Made by a program: the position numbers and the translations under genes. A stretch of 64,000 nucleotides of DNA from NCBI GenBank assembly GCA_963989385.1, contig OZ022499.1, forward strand, positions 81,829,903 to 81,893,902, written 5' to 3'. A model generated the notes under the pieces. The model did no database searches. It was given only the letters and a program-made list of their open reading frames with translations, and was not told where the DNA came from. The DNA is from Ctena decussata (Eukaryota > Mollusca > Bivalvia > Lucinida > Lucinidae). Shown here in pieces: positions 1 to 11,904 of this stretch (position 1 is its first letter; every line of letters begins with the position of its first letter).

Positions 1-743
1 GCATTTGGTTATAAAGTCGTAAACACTTAACGAGTTGACCTCTTAATGAGCATGTTAGGCTAACCATGCTTTGAACAACTGGGCCCAGGTTTCACACCGT
101 ACATTCGACCGTTAACATTTTGGTAGAATCCAGTCGGGTACGGAAAATACAGATGTTTACCGAGGCACGTGCCTTTTCGCGGGTGAGTTATTTTCTTTAT
201 TTTTTCTACTTTATGCATGTATTTTGTGGCAGATAGATAGTTGTCGTTTTTGTATGTAATCATGTTTATATTTGCATGACATCGTTCTCGTTTTTATCTG
301 CGTTACTGACGAGAAATTTCACAAGAATATGAAAAGGATGGATTTTGCCATCGAATTTCGTCTTTGTAATCTTAATTTCTCCTAGAAGTAAATAATTTAT
401 TAAAATATTTTGATGTTTTTAGGTAGCCAGATACCTAAAGCAAATATAAATTCATAAGTAAGATCACGTTGATTGATAACACTTGAGCAAAAGCGGCGTC
501 TTTCATACCATATGGAATTTTCACGTATACGGGTCATGGCAGTCGCTTTCTACGGAAGAAAACGGACGGATGAAATACATTTCGATACGGGGTATAGCAG
601 TCATATTGAAGTAAAACGTTTTGCAGTGTTGGCCGCAGGTGTTGCACAGTTCGCTACTATTTCTGTTTTCTTCAACATTTTGAACTGAGTGATAAAGCAC
701 TATTTTGTCATAGCACATCTTCGCAAGCCAAAGATGCCTTAAT

Positions 744-892
744 AAGCCTCGTTCACACGGGCAAAATTCCTTTGACCAAGTAGGTTTGTCATAGAAAAAT
801 GTGCTCGTGTGAATGAAAAAAATATGCCAATTTAAACTTTCTTTGCTAAAGTTTCTGTGACAAAGAAACTTTGATCGTGTGAATGAGGCTTT
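744..892. mobile_element. Hairpin MITE, AAGCCTC ends
   Basis: The inverted ends are AAGCCTCGTTCACACG and CGTGTGAATGAGGCTT. The arms continue inward with partly matching TTTGTCAYAGAAA and AAGTTTCTGTGACAAAG. There is no coding capacity. The sequence before it (1-743) shows no gene or repeat I recognise. Confidence 0.7.
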
Positions 893-1739
893 ACGTACCC
901 TTGGCCAAAGGCATATTCGTAAATCGAGTTTCCCACTGCGCCATTTCTTGGGTGCGAACAACATCCATCACAGCCAATCAAATTATCCGTAACAAAATAT
1001 TTTTCGCATAATAGGCGCTTTGTCGATAGAAAATATCGTGATAGACGGACACTCGGCGCCAGATGTGTGCAACTATAGTTACGCACCGCTGAGCCATTTG
1101 GGGAACGTCGTTACGAGAATTGAAACAGAACAGAACAGAATACATCGTGGATACCGTTAACAGTTACTAAGCAGGACGGCTCGATAGAGCTGTTAAACCC
1201 AAAACAACCAATCAACAACCAAACAGGAGTAGACGGTCAAGATTAACCAGTTCATCAGTGTTTTTGAACGACTATGCGAAGTTGTGCAAAAACTGTGTTT
1301 TGAAACAGATCTTCTGATCTAAAACTAACACGCCGGGGGAGCAACTCGCTGCAGCCAAAGGGCGACGCTGTGGGCAATCTGATTAGCGAATAGGTCGTCG
1401 GCAAATTGTAAGGAACAAAGTGAACTTAGTACCCCTGGCTAGCAAAAAATGATCATAGCAGAGTTTTCCTGTATATATCAAGAGAAATTTGTTGTTGATG
1501 ATGCGTTTAGGTATCGCATCACTGGTTGGTATCAGCAATGATCAATTTATGCCCCCTTCGAAAGATGGGTCGTATTATGTCGTGGCGATATCCCTCCGTC
1601 TAGTTGAAGTTCGTCCGTCTGTCACTTTAACTTTCATGTCCGCTCCACGTCTCCTTGATTATTGCTAGGATTTTTGTAAACTCAAGATTACCCTCCTGCC
1701 AAGAGCTTTAGCGAGACCCAGTGTAGACCTTGCACGTTG
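893..1739. other. No gene recognised
   Basis: The only open frames are short and show no conserved motif. A run of AACAGAACAGAACAGAAT lies near 1123. Confidence 0.5.
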
Positions 1740-1905
1740 CAGGGTATTTCATCGGCCCAGCTAGATCAGAGTGTTCGCTGTCCGCCCGGAGCTAGCCGAG
1801 ACCCTAAGCTACCCTTTCAGTGCAGAGCGAAGACTCTGATCAGACTGGGAAGATGCCATGGCTGATCTGAGTCTACGCTAGAGGCACATACCACTTTGTT
1901 GGTAT
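1740..1905. mobile_element. Degenerate copy of the TGAGCC hairpin MITE
   Basis: GACTCTGATCAGACTGGGAA and GGCTGATCTGAGTCTACGCT, then CCACTTTGTTGGTATTC, match the right half of the family at 31103-31340. The left end is eroded. Confidence 0.6.
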
Positions 1906-1934
1906 TCCGTCTTTAGGAGCATTGAACTAATCCC

Positions 1935-2040
1935 GCAGGCACAGAACGTCGAACTGGCGTCGTATTTACTTTGATGAGACATTTTGACGTCGCATCGACG
2001 TCAGTTCGACGTCATTTCGACATCCTGAGCCCGCTGGGAA
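1935..2040. repeat. Short CAGCAGGC element with 11-bp phased GACGTC boxes
   Basis: It starts CCCGCAGGCACAGAACGTC and ends CCTGAGCCCGCTGGGA. Inside, ACGTCG- and GACGTC-like boxes recur roughly every 11 bp. It is the same family as 2622-2733 and 6036-6160. Confidence 0.6.
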
Positions 2041-2087
2041 GGCTTATGTATAGTCCAACAATCGCCTTTTATCTTGGATTTGAGCTG

Positions 2088-2506
2088 CAATGTTAACTTT
2101 CATCTGCCATCATCTCAGTGCGCACGTACTAAATTTGTATAGTCTTATAATAACATTTGAGAGAATTCCACCTTCTAGCACCTCAAACACACCTGGTTAA
2201 CTTTGTTTTCAAGGATGTTACGAAACTAAAAAGAGCTGAACATTACGAAACGTAAAAATCATAGTTACCAAACGACGCGATCTTCAGGTCGTTTGGTAAC
2301 TATGACTTCTTCGTTTCGTAACAGCTTTTTCGTATCGTAACAGCCCTTGTATATACATAGTTAACCAGGGGTGTGAAAGGTACTCGACTCGATAGGCTAC
2401 CTTTCACATACTACAAGGCGGATTCGGCGATCTCTTGATCTTTCAACGATTATTGTAAGACTTAGTGCGAGCGCACTGAGATGATGGCAGATGAAAATTA
2501 ACATTG
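2088..2506. mobile_element. 419-bp palindromic (foldback) element
   Basis: The outer arms are CAATGTTAACTTTCATCTGC and the inverse GCAGATGAAAATTAACATTG. Inner arms repeat the pattern: CACACCTGGTTAAC against GTTAACCAGGGGTGTG, and CATAGTTACCAAACGAC against GTCGTTTGGTAACTATG around the centre (about 2285). It lies between two CAGCAGGC elements. Confidence 0.75.
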
Positions 2507-2621
2507 CATATTTTATTTTTGTGTCGAGACCGAATATAGGCGTTTAATACAACAAATAAACCTAACGCTCATAGTGCCAGGAATTTACGTCGTGCTTAGT
2601 CTTTTCTTCTATTTCCACGTG

Positions 2622-2733
2622 TCCAGCAGGCAGGCACATGACGTCCTACCTACGTCAAGCTGACGTCGATACAACGTAATAACGTTGCATTCACGTCTGT
2701 AGGCGCCTTTCGGCGTTTTAGGCCTGCTGGGTG
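2622..2733. repeat. Short CAGCAGGC element with 11-bp phased GACGTC boxes
   Basis: The ends CCAGCAGGCAGGC and GGCCTGCTGGG are inverted. Inside, TGACGTCC, CTACGTCA and TGACGTCG recur at about 11-bp steps. No gene is seen in 2734-2869. Confidence 0.65.
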
Positions 2734-2869
2734 ATATATAACAAAGTTAAAACTGACTCCTACTATGTACTAATCAACTGACTGATTTAAAGAATCATTT
2801 AAACTAATAAGTATCAGATGATTATGAATGAATGAATATTGTATTTTCCTCAAAATTACAAAAACCAAT

Positions 2870-5050
2870 TCCTGTTAGAAAACTTACCCAGCAGGCACAC
2901 AGCATCATTCACTCAAAATTAATCATTGTTGAGCCAATGTCATTCCGTCAAATCAACGTTGATTCTATGTTGATTCAACGTTGGGTGCCCAGTGCATTGG
3001 TTGGTAAATGGTTGTAAATAACCTAAACTGGCTATATGCAAAACACCGAAGACGTTCAATCTGATGAGTGGACTCTAATGTATTCTGACCACGAACTGAT
3101 CGGGAACTGTTCTGTGGGCCATCCTGAAGTCTTGAATGCTGAAGACCATAATTGAGCAGGCTGGTCTGGGCTAGAGGCATACTTTTTTTCTTTTGCGATA
3201 ACAGTACTTCAAGTAGGAAAAATTACCTGCCAGTGCAGCTGGGCGTCCTTGGTGAAGTCTTTACTGCTCCCCGGTGTGTCAAACGAACAGTGACTTCCAG
3301 ACATGGGCGGTTGTGCAGACAGGTCTGACTCCACACCCAAAAGTGCAGTTAGGTATACATGTATAGCTTCATGTTCAGCAAGAATATAGTATTGTTCTGA
3401 CATATACGACTAAATTTAAAAACCGTGTGTGCTTGGTTACTGCAGACTGGTCTTGGCACTCTCAGCTTTTTTCTGACTTGATGTAAACATGGACGGACGG
3501 ACGGATGGATAGATGGATGGATTGCAATTTTAAATCAAAAGGTTTGCTATTAAACGTAAACACTCATGTCAAGAAACGAAAACTGAGGTGGTTTGGTCGC
3601 AACTCAAGGTCCTCTGGCTTAGCAAATACAATTCTACAGGGCACAGTGAAAGGAAAAAGAAGAAGGAGATGGGAAGACAATATTAAGAAATGGACTTTGC
3701 TAGCTCAGCTAGGGCAGCTGAAGACGAGACTAGGTGGAATGGATTGTTGTAAAGTCATCTGTGGTGAACCAACGACCTTGCAAGGTAATGGGATAGATTC
3801 TAGACTAGACCAGCTCATGTTCATATCAGCTTAAGCACCATCAGTATTTTAGTTATACCGGGTTGTCATATATGTGATTTCTTAACACATGAAAGGAACT
3901 CCGAGTTATGCATATCCAGAGCATCATGTGGACATAATCAGATTGTTCAGGCTTTGTTCAGATCGGCTGTGTATGAATCACATGATCATATCGTCCTTTT
4001 TTCCTTTTAGAAGACGATGCAAAGATATTAGATGCTTACCATTCAGTGTCAAAACCGAGCTGTTCACATGAAAAATCGTTAAAGTAGCATATGCGTGAGT
4101 TGTTATGCATACTTGTAAGATTGAAAATGCCTAGCCTATTGGTCATCACAAATAATGAGACATTCCATTCTGACACACAACGTCAAAACAACGTTACATA
4201 CATAACGACCTGGATGCAAGGTTATGACGCTATACTGGCGTGCGACCAGTGGTGGCCGCGTACCAGTGGTGGCCATTTGCGTTCTGCACTCGCAGTAACG
4301 CATTTGTTGTGTCTCAGATTCGACCATTTTGTACAAGGTAACAAAACAAACGCCCGCGAAGAAGCTGGGTAAAATTCTCTGCCTGGGAGGCAAAAGGTAA
4401 ACAATGTCACCAGGCTACCCTCGTATCAACATCATTCCCTTTCCGGGGAACTACATCACTTAACACGTACATAAATAAATACAGAAATAAACATGTACAA
4501 AATACTGATTAATGTTCATTTATCAGGAAAAAGGTATAACCTGCAACCAACCTTCAAGAAAGCATCTAAATTCTTGTAAATTACAGCACACGTGTAACAA
4601 TTATTTATGTATGTTTTCGATGTAATACGTATCGTGTGCCTAGTAACACAATATGTCGGTTACAAGATAAAAAGTGTAATAAAAACGGCCACCACTGGTA
4701 GCCTGTCAGTATTATTATCTATACAAGGTTGTTGTGATGTCATAACGTTGCATTGACGTCGTCACAAGGTTTTTTAGAAGCTGTATGCATGCTAAGTTAA
4801 AAGAAGAAAAAAGAAGATTGTTATGCAATATTCGACCTTTTCATGCAGAACATATTATGCCGTTGTCAAGTAGCAGAAGAGAATTGCGCATGACGTAACA
4901 GCATGCACATTCTTCATTCAGAGCATAATAGTTCGGCAAGTAGAGCTTCAGGTGGATGGGTATACACTTCCACGGGAAACTCCTCTGTACTTTTCATTTG
5001 GAGTAAATCTTTTGGAAGGATTTCTTTCTCTGGGGAGCATAAAATTCTCA
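2870..5050. repeat. Diverged duplication, copy A
   Basis: Several blocks match 7270-8580 in the same order and orientation: ACCCAGCAGGCACACAGCA, ATGCAAAACACCGAAGACG, TGATGAGTGGACTCT, CGTGAGTTGTTATGCATACT, CATTATGCCGTTGTCAAG-like text near 4855, and GCTTCAGGTGGATGGGTATA. Copy A is interrupted at about 3181-3840 by unrelated sequence including a LINE tail. The short frames inside are not conserved between the copies, so it is not a gene pair. Confidence 0.7.
3541..3834 (+). pseudogene. LINE ORF2 C-terminal fragment, frameshifted
   Basis: The frame reads VKKRKLRWFGRNSRSSGLAN, TILQGTVKGKRRRRWEDNIK and KWT. This is the conserved tail after the reverse transcriptase of many non-LTR retrotransposons (K-L-R-W-F-G, ILQG, RRWEDNIK). 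Beyond about 3705 the similarity continues in another frame (VKSSVVNQRP, around 3752-3783), so the copy is broken. No reverse transcriptase core lies upstream; it is a 5'-truncated remnant just after a (GGAC/GGAT)n run at 3490-3522. Confidence 0.7.
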
Positions 5051-6035
5051 AAAAAAAAAAATAAATAAAACTCCTGTAAAACGGCGGGAAACATTGATAA
5101 TAAGCAGGTGAGCAGATAGGTTTAAGCTAGAGCAACAGCTCTAAGTCTTTCAAGTCGGTTACAGTCTTTAAGATTCAACCAGGCCCCATGGTTATGAAAC
5201 TTTTTTTGATGCTCAACTCAGCTGAGCATGTGGATACCCAGACTGATCTGAGTCCTCGACGGACACACATGCCCGATAAACACACAATGTTCTCAAATTG
5301 GGGAGTGATTTCAGCAGTCGCTGTGGAAGCTGGTTAGACACGGATGCGCCGGCTGATATGTCTCTGGTGGCAAAATACTTGGTAGACCGAATATCTGTTT
5401 TATTTAGATTTTGAGCCTCGTAAATTTAACAGCACTTCTGAGTTTGAAGATGTATGTGACATACAAACCAGCTTGTTCACATGCGGAATCTAAGGTAATT
5501 GGATACAGGTTTTCAGCCATTTTACAAGGGAAACAATTTTTAAGACTTCCTGTTTGATTCACTGGAGGATAAAGTCTTCCAAAATGGGATCAACTCTTTC
5601 AAAGATGGAAAGGGATATAAAAAGGAAAATGTCGGTGTTGCTTTCCCGGAAACTCCGAAAGTGTACCTATTTACCTAAAGACAGATTTTTTTACAAGGGT
5701 CGTTCCCGATGTGAGCCAGTATGGACATATGAAGTATTGTAATAAAGCAGCGACTAGCGTTTGGGCAAGTAATAGCACTCCCGGATTCTTCAATCTTCCT
5801 GGGTATGACAGAAATATTGTTTGAAAGTCCCTTGAATTGGAAATCATCCATCGAATACGAAAGTGAAAGTATGATAAATTTGTTCACTGATGTTTTTGTA
5901 TTATTCCCCGTACATGCTCGAACTTACGACTGAAGGCGCAATTCAATTCCCACATGGAAACAACAAATTCATTTAAGTGCTTGAGTGAATGAAAGGATGC
6001 CTGAAGAATTAACTATTACCGTACGTTATTTATTA
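5051..6035. other. No gene recognised
   Basis: There is a poly-A run near 5050. The open frame at 5554-5742 shows no known motif. Confidence 0.5.
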
Positions 6036-6160
6036 CCCGGCAGGCACATGACGTCGTAATGACGTCGACCAGACGTCGATGTGACGTTATGATGTCACAT
6101 TGACGTCAGTACGACGTCATTTCGATAGTACGACGTCATTTCGACGTCATGTGCTCTTTG
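6036..6160. repeat. CAGCAGGC element: 11-bp phased GACGTC array
   Basis: After ACCCGGCAGGCACATG, GACGTC or one-mismatch forms start at 6050, 6061, 6072, 6083, 6091, 6102, 6113, 6132 and 6143. Most steps are exactly 11 bp. Several boxes extend to the full CRE palindrome TGACGTCA or to CGACGTCA. Confidence 0.8.
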
Positions 6161-6295
6161 GAACCCGATCTAATAATTAAGAATAATTATGAAAAATGTA
6201 ACACCTGGCCACGACGCCATTTTTTTCATGACCAACAAGGCAGCCGTTTTTGGTTGATAGTTTGATATGATTGTTTTTTCCCTTTTCCTATAAAG

Positions 6296-6568
6296 GGAGG
6301 CGCCGTAGTCGAGTGGTTAGAGTGTTTCGGGTCACCGGAAGGTCGTGTTTCGCAGCTCACCGTCGCCATCTGACAACTGGAAAACTCTCTGCAGCATGTC
6401 AACCCAGCAGTAAATATGGGTACCTTTTTCGAATCAGGGAAGAGTAAGGCAACGAAAGGAGATAGATGGGCTCCGCCTTTCATCAGCTATGCCCAAGATA
6501 CAGTGGGTCTGTAACCCCCGTTGCCCCTACGGCTTTTAGGGCTATGGGAAACCATTTACCTTTTTTTT
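6296..6568 (+). repeat. tRNA-derived SINE, family 2
   Basis: The head reads GCCGTAGTCGAGTGGTTAGA (A-box, Leu/Ser-like), with a degenerate B-box about 40 bp on. The body has ACAACTGGAAAACTC and AACCCAGCAGTAAATATGGG, and the 3' end is GGGCTATGGGAAACCATTTACC followed by T-rich sequence. Related copies lie on the minus strand at 21747-22008 and 41206-41450, with a tail at 10090-10165. Confidence 0.75.
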
Positions 6569-7264
6569 CCTGTAAAAGGTTCAGTTTCATACAAAGCTAA
6601 ATCGCGCATTAGCTGTAACAAGTTTTCATAATCTTACAACAACAAAAAACTTGTTATCGAGCAACTTTTGTCAGGTTTTGAGGGCAGGATATGGGATTTG
6701 ATTGTAGCCTATTAATTCCTGATCATTGCCTGTCACAGGGACTCGGGTCATATGGTTTGTTTCTTCGATCCCAATGACAAACGATCCGTTTGTACATGAA
6801 GTACTTCATATACACCACCCTGTACAAGCGGATTCTTATTTTTCATTGGGCTCGAAGAAACAAAGCATATGGCCAAGCCCCTGTGGTTCTCATGTTTACT
6901 TTGACACCAATTGACCTAATCGTAACACTTCGGCCAATTCCGTATCCGCAATATCGAAGATATCGGCGAGGATGTCCGATTGCAATTGCCCCTATGAAAG
7001 ATCACACTCTAAGATGTCATGCATTAGCCTACTTGTGAGTGTCGAAGTGTTTGCAATTTCATAATATGAATTGGTTACTGAAATACATGTACAGCTCATA
7101 ATGCACAAAAACTTCTTAAGTATTACACAGAGAAATCAATAAAACCTTACCATCGAAGTGACTCGAAATCGAAATGGCTGTGACCAAAACATGCAGGATG
7201 ACGTAACACGGTGACGTATTTCTGCCCATTGCCTTGAATTGACAGTAGATGAGCAAAGTCATGT
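6569..7264. other. No gene recognised
   Basis: Two overlapping plus-strand frames (6726-6914, 6790-7038) show no family motif. The near-palindrome around 6770-6870 (GTTTGTTTCTTCGA against TCGAAGAAACAAAG) suggests a hairpin repeat. Confidence 0.45.
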
Positions 7265-8580
7265 ACCAACTCCTCTTAGAAACCTTACCCAGCAGTCACA
7301 CAGCATTCACTCCCCATTGAAACATCGTTGATCCAATGTCATTCCGTTGAATCAACGTTGTCTATGTTGATTTCAACGTTGTACATTTATATGCTCAGTG
7401 CTTTGGTTGGTAAATGTCCTGAACTGGGTACATGCAAAACATCGAAGACATTCAATCTGATGAGTGGACTCTGTGTATGAATTACATGATAGTCTTTTAA
7501 CCTTTTGAAGACAGTGCGGAGATGTTTGAGGCTTGTCATTTAATGTCAAAACCGAGCAGTGCACAAATAATAGATCGGTAAAGTAGCATGCGCGTGAGTT
7601 GTTACGCATACTTGGGAGATTAGAAATGCCTAGTAAACCGGTTGATCATCAGAAATAATGCGACTATTCATACTGGCATACTACGTCGAAACAACGTTGT
7701 AACAATGTCGACCCAATGTTACGACGTTTCACTGACATCTATACAAGGTTGTTGCGATGTCATAACGTTGCATCAACGTCGTCACAACGTTTTTTTAGTC
7801 TTACGCTGTTTGCATACAAGTTATAAGAAGAAAAATGAAGATTGTTGTGCGATATCCGCTCACTTCATGCAGAACATATTATGCCGTTGTCAAGTAGCAG
7901 AAAAGGAACTGCGCATGAAGTAACAGCATGCACACGTTCTCCATTCAGAGCATAATATGAAAATGGGCACTGCCTTAGGGCGAGCACATCGCTCTTTATC
8001 TTTTTTTGTAGTATTAAATTTGTATTAAAAGCTTTTTAACTCCACAGCTGCGAACTCCGTCGACAAACTGTCAGAAAACAGATTTACCCCTAGTAATCTA
8101 TCCTCTCGAAAAACGGGCTATACTTTTTTCAGTTCCTTCTCTACGGTGCTTTATTTCCTTTGAATTATTTCATCCAACGTTCAGCCTCCTGGCATTGAAG
8201 CGGTTAACGTTGACGCCATCTTGTTTTTCTCAAACGGAACGTTTGACGTCATTACGTGACGTAGCGACAGAACGACTGTAAGCTGTAAGTTTTTCGTCGA
8301 TTTCCATTCGAACCAGTCTAATTCTATCTTCCGTTTGGTGTCGTTATGAAAGAAATTTCATTGAAAGTAATGTATCTTACAGGTAAAAATGTGCCTTACC
8401 AATCTTCTACAATAGAGCTCCCACTCTTTCAAAGCTCCTTTGCGCCTGCAAGCGACTGCTCGCTAATAGTTCGGCAAGCGGAGCTTCAGGTGGATGGGTA
8501 TACACTTCCAAGGGAAACACCACACCTCTGTCGTTTTCATCTGGAGTAAATCTTTTGCAATGGAAGCATAAAAATTCTCA
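7265..8580. repeat. Diverged duplication, copy B
   Basis: This is the counterpart of 2870-5050 without the LINE-containing insertion. It contains an 11-bp repeat block at about 7680-7795 (ACGTCGAAACA, ACGTTGTAACA, ATGTCGACCCA). A CpG- and CRE-containing stretch (TTGACGTCATTACGTGACG) lies near 8247. Confidence 0.7.
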
Positions 8581-10089
8581 ATACAATCCTAACAACGACA
8601 AATGTATGGCCAATTTAGTACAAGATATAAAATTAGGAATAAAAGTGGCATAACATATGAATTTGCAATTAGAATGTTGTACTTAGTGCCGTCTGTGATA
8701 GACCCGTACCATAAAAATGAATAAAAACGACCGTATCTTCCGTAATCGCCGTCCGTTATATTCCTTACCAAATCAAAATATACCGACTGCCATCTCCCGT
8801 ATATTTAGCGTCACCTAGCAACCGAATAAAAAGATAATGGTCCTGAATTATTTCCATCTATTTGCGCCGTTTCAGAGAAAGGGACAAAATATGTCCTCTC
8901 GCTATGAAAATTGAAGCAACAATCCAGCCAGCTCACCAGAAACTAAGAAAAGGACTTACCCGCGAAAAAGCGCGCGCTTGGATAAACATCTGTATTTTCC
9001 GTACCCGACCGCGTTCTACCAAAATGTTAAAGATCGAATGTACGGTGTGGGTTTGCTAGGAGCAAATTCTTTCCTTATGCCTAAACCCTAATTTGGAAGA
9101 GATTTGGAAGGAAGGCACACAGGAAGTCACAAAAGTTATCTCCCTTTGTAAAAATGGTAGGGGAAATTGAAGGTGTACTCATATATTTTATAGACTTTTG
9201 TCATTTATATTCATAACATAATATTGTATTCCTTTATTCAATATGAGCAGGGCTTCTCACTAGAATTTTGAAAACAGGAGCCCAAGAGCAACTTTTGGAC
9301 ACAATGTAAATTTGATAAAGTTCAAAGACAGACACGAATACCAAACAAAAACACTCCAAATACGGAGTCACTGATATCCCTATTGCCATATAAAAGTACA
9401 ATGGAATCCTCACATATCAGATAAATCTTGGGTCCAATTTCAGGGCTCAAAATCTTTCTGGGACACACTTGTCCTGTGGGGCAAGTGGTCTCAAATGTTT
9501 TCTTACCTGCACTTGTCCTTAATCCTGACATGATATCAGACCACAATGACCGCTAGTATAGGTATGAAAGCAGGGTTTACTAATATTGATTTGCTGCAGA
9601 ATAATCAAAAACTTAAATTGTCAACTTCTTGTATAAAATATTTTGACCTATGATAGAAAAATAAACACAATTTTTAAAGTTATCAATGATCTTTTCCGAA
9701 CAATTTGGTGTCGTTTACCAAATTTTTTATTTATGAGGTACTTTGTTAAAAAATATTTCCATTTGTGAAAAAAAGTTTCTTGTCCTGTTGGGCAAGCACT
9801 TTGGGGTTTTATTTGCCCTTACCCAAACTCTACTCGTAATAAAAGGCTGTCGGCCTAGTGTCACCCGACGTTTGAAATGTGACACAAACTGCAGCCCTTT
9901 ATTCAGTTTCAAAAACAAAAAAAAAACATTCTACCAGAACTGTAGGCACCTGTGCCTAGGTAAAACCCTGTACAGTTCCACACCATGTAAACTGGAAACA
10001 AGAAACACCACACCTCAGTTAGACTGCAGCAGAAGCAGTAAATATAGTGTGAAACTAATTTTGGTTGATTGGTTGACTAGTCCTAAAAT
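8581..10089. other. No gene recognised; repeat fragments
   Basis: The 9050-9180 segment (AGGAGCAAATTCTTTCC, AAAAGTTATCTCCCTTTGT) matches the right half of the TTAAGGTGAATGGG element at 30118. The open frames at 9322-9546 (minus) and 9743-10120 (plus) have no recognisable domain. Confidence 0.5.
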
Positions 10090-10165
10090 GCCATGCCTTG
10101 GTGCTCCAGTGCGTCTCTAACCCCCACTGCCTCTACGGCTATTAGGCTATGGGAAACCTTTACCC
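10090..10165 (+). repeat. SINE family 2, 3' end only
   Basis: CCCCCACTGCCTCTACGGC and TAGGCTATGGGAAACCTTTACC match the 3' end of the SINE at 6296. No head is seen upstream. Confidence 0.55.
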
Positions 10166-11010
10166 TTTTCTAAAATTGATATGCAATCAACCAAAATTAG
10201 TTACACACTCTATATTTACTGTTCCTGCCTCTAACCAGGCAACCTACGTCATAGCGCGCGTGACAGAATTAATCATTTGAAGGCCATTTTGAAGAAACTC
10301 TAACAGATTTTCCGTTTGTAACATATAAAAGACAGGATTTTAAAACAAGATAAAATGGTGAGTTGGTGCTTACATACATGTGCATACAGGGTTCGAATTT
10401 AGACTCGCATACTCACAAAATGTGACCAAAATTTACAGACAGCGAGTCCAAGAAACCATCACTTGATTTTCTTTGCGAGTGTAGTTGTCTCGGTGCAAAG
10501 AACTAATCCGGAAGTGAAAAGTTTTTGTTTATGCGCAGTTTATGCGCAGAACAAGATGCGCAGTCACAAACTTGTCTTGATCACGCTTGCCTTATATTGA
10601 TTCTCCAATACAGTGCCCCTCATCAAGCGTCTTTGACAACCCGCATAGATCTGCAAGCATCTGTTTTCAGTTTGATCAAAAAGCACATGTTCTCAAATCA
10701 ATAGACATGGACAGATTTTAAGTGTGAACTGGAAAAGGGGCAAAAAGGGGGATCAGGAGGAAAAACCTTCTGAAAATAAACTCGCCAAAACAGAAACAGA
10801 TGCAGAAATGACTAAGACTGGCTCTATTGGCCAAAAAAACCCAAACTGTCCCTATAAAAACTGCATAAAAGTGGTAGAAAGAGCTCAAGGTTGCTTTGGA
10901 AAAAGCAAGTGGACTTCCTGTTAAAGCAAGAAGAAAATTTGAGCACTTGCTAAAATTACTAAGTTAGAAAAAAAGTTTAATTCAAACCCTGGCATATGGT
11001 CCAGATAGCC
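10166..11010. other. No gene recognised
   Basis: A Lys/Glu-rich plus-strand frame at 10724-10924 has no splice borders or motif that I trust. The rest is AT-rich. Confidence 0.45.
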
Positions 11011-11555
11011 CCGACCAGTACGTGGACACTTCCAGTACGCGGACACTTTTGGGTTTGGTGCTAAATAAACACTAAGATTCTTTCTGAATTCAGGTGACTT
11101 TTGTTACAGTATTTTGAGGCGCCATTTCTTTATCTTTTTTTGATATTCAGTTTTATAGTATAACACAGCACAGTTTCGAATTTGCAGGGCTGTTGCAGAC
11201 AGGCTCATAATTGAGGCTTCAGTTTGGCTGTGGCAAGCATGCAAATAGGCACTCCGAACAGCCATGTGTCAATATGAAATCAGAACAATCCTGCACAATG
11301 TTTTTACATTTTTATTAACTACATGTATCAATAATTTTATTAGTATTGCAGAGTATAAATGTCATCTAAGCTAGTTTACTCGGATTCAAAGGTGTCCGTG
11401 TACAGGTAAGCCTGGCACATGCGCAAATGATTTTTTCACACATTCCTTTTGTGTATATTTAGCACAACATGAAATTACATGCCATCTGGTAGGCTGGAAT
11501 GCATTAGAGTATTAAACTTAAGGTAAAACACCATAAAAGTGTCCACGTACTGGCC
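11011..11555. mobile_element. Inverted-repeat element with CAGTACGTGGACACTT ends
   Basis: The left end has CCAGTACGTGGACACTT twice in diverged form. The right end is AAAGTGTCCACGTACTGG (about 11536-11553). An internal GTGTCCGTGTACAG lies near 11391. There is no open frame of note. Confidence 0.6.
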
Positions 11556-11745
11556 AAGCCTGTCTGTAGGGCACGATTCTTCAAAGGGTGAGAAATTGTG
11601 AAATACGGTTCTCATTTAACATTTCTGTCCTCTGGCAAATTCTATGCAAGTCCTATAACTGAAAGAAAATAAAATGGGGCGTCAAATTTGATGAGCGTCA
11701 AAACACATGGAGAAGCCTTTAATGATTTTTTGTATCTATATTTAC

Positions 11746-11904
11746 CATAGGATATGTGCAGTGGTGTTCATCACTCCCTCCCAAAACAGCATGTGCATCG
11801 TCCTCTAGTGCCTCTTCTTCTTTAAGATAATCAACCATGTTAATAATCGTTTCTCCTTGATCTTCATCTTTTTCATCTCGCGCCAAGTTACTGCCAGACG
11901 CCAT
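11746..11904 (-). CDS. UBR7: UBR7 first coding exon (E3 ubiquitin ligase, N-terminus)
   Basis: This exon encodes 53 residues from an ATG at 11904 to a GTAAAT donor right after 11746 (phase 0). After a short acidic leader it reads MVDYLKEEEALEDDAHAVLGG and then SDEHHCTYPM. In UBR7 the corresponding segment is a VDVLEEDEELE-type acidic helix followed by AVLGGSD and a Cys-x-Tyr, just before the UBR box, so order, spacing and the exon end agree with the family. UBR7 is a UBR-box and PHD-finger protein; the human protein is reported to act as an E3 for histone H2B. The zinc-binding part of the UBR box and the PHD finger should be encoded at lower coordinates on this strand. I could not find them in 1-11745, so they are either missed by eye or separated by an intron longer than the window allows. 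The start is the only in-frame ATG before the family-like segment. Confidence 0.85.

Noticed and set aside
521..964. 147-codon minus-strand frame
   Set aside because: It runs through the hairpin MITE at 744-892 and shows no domain; likely chance.
10724..10924. Lys/Glu-rich frame as a coding exon
   Set aside because: No convincing splice borders or domain; composition alone is not enough.
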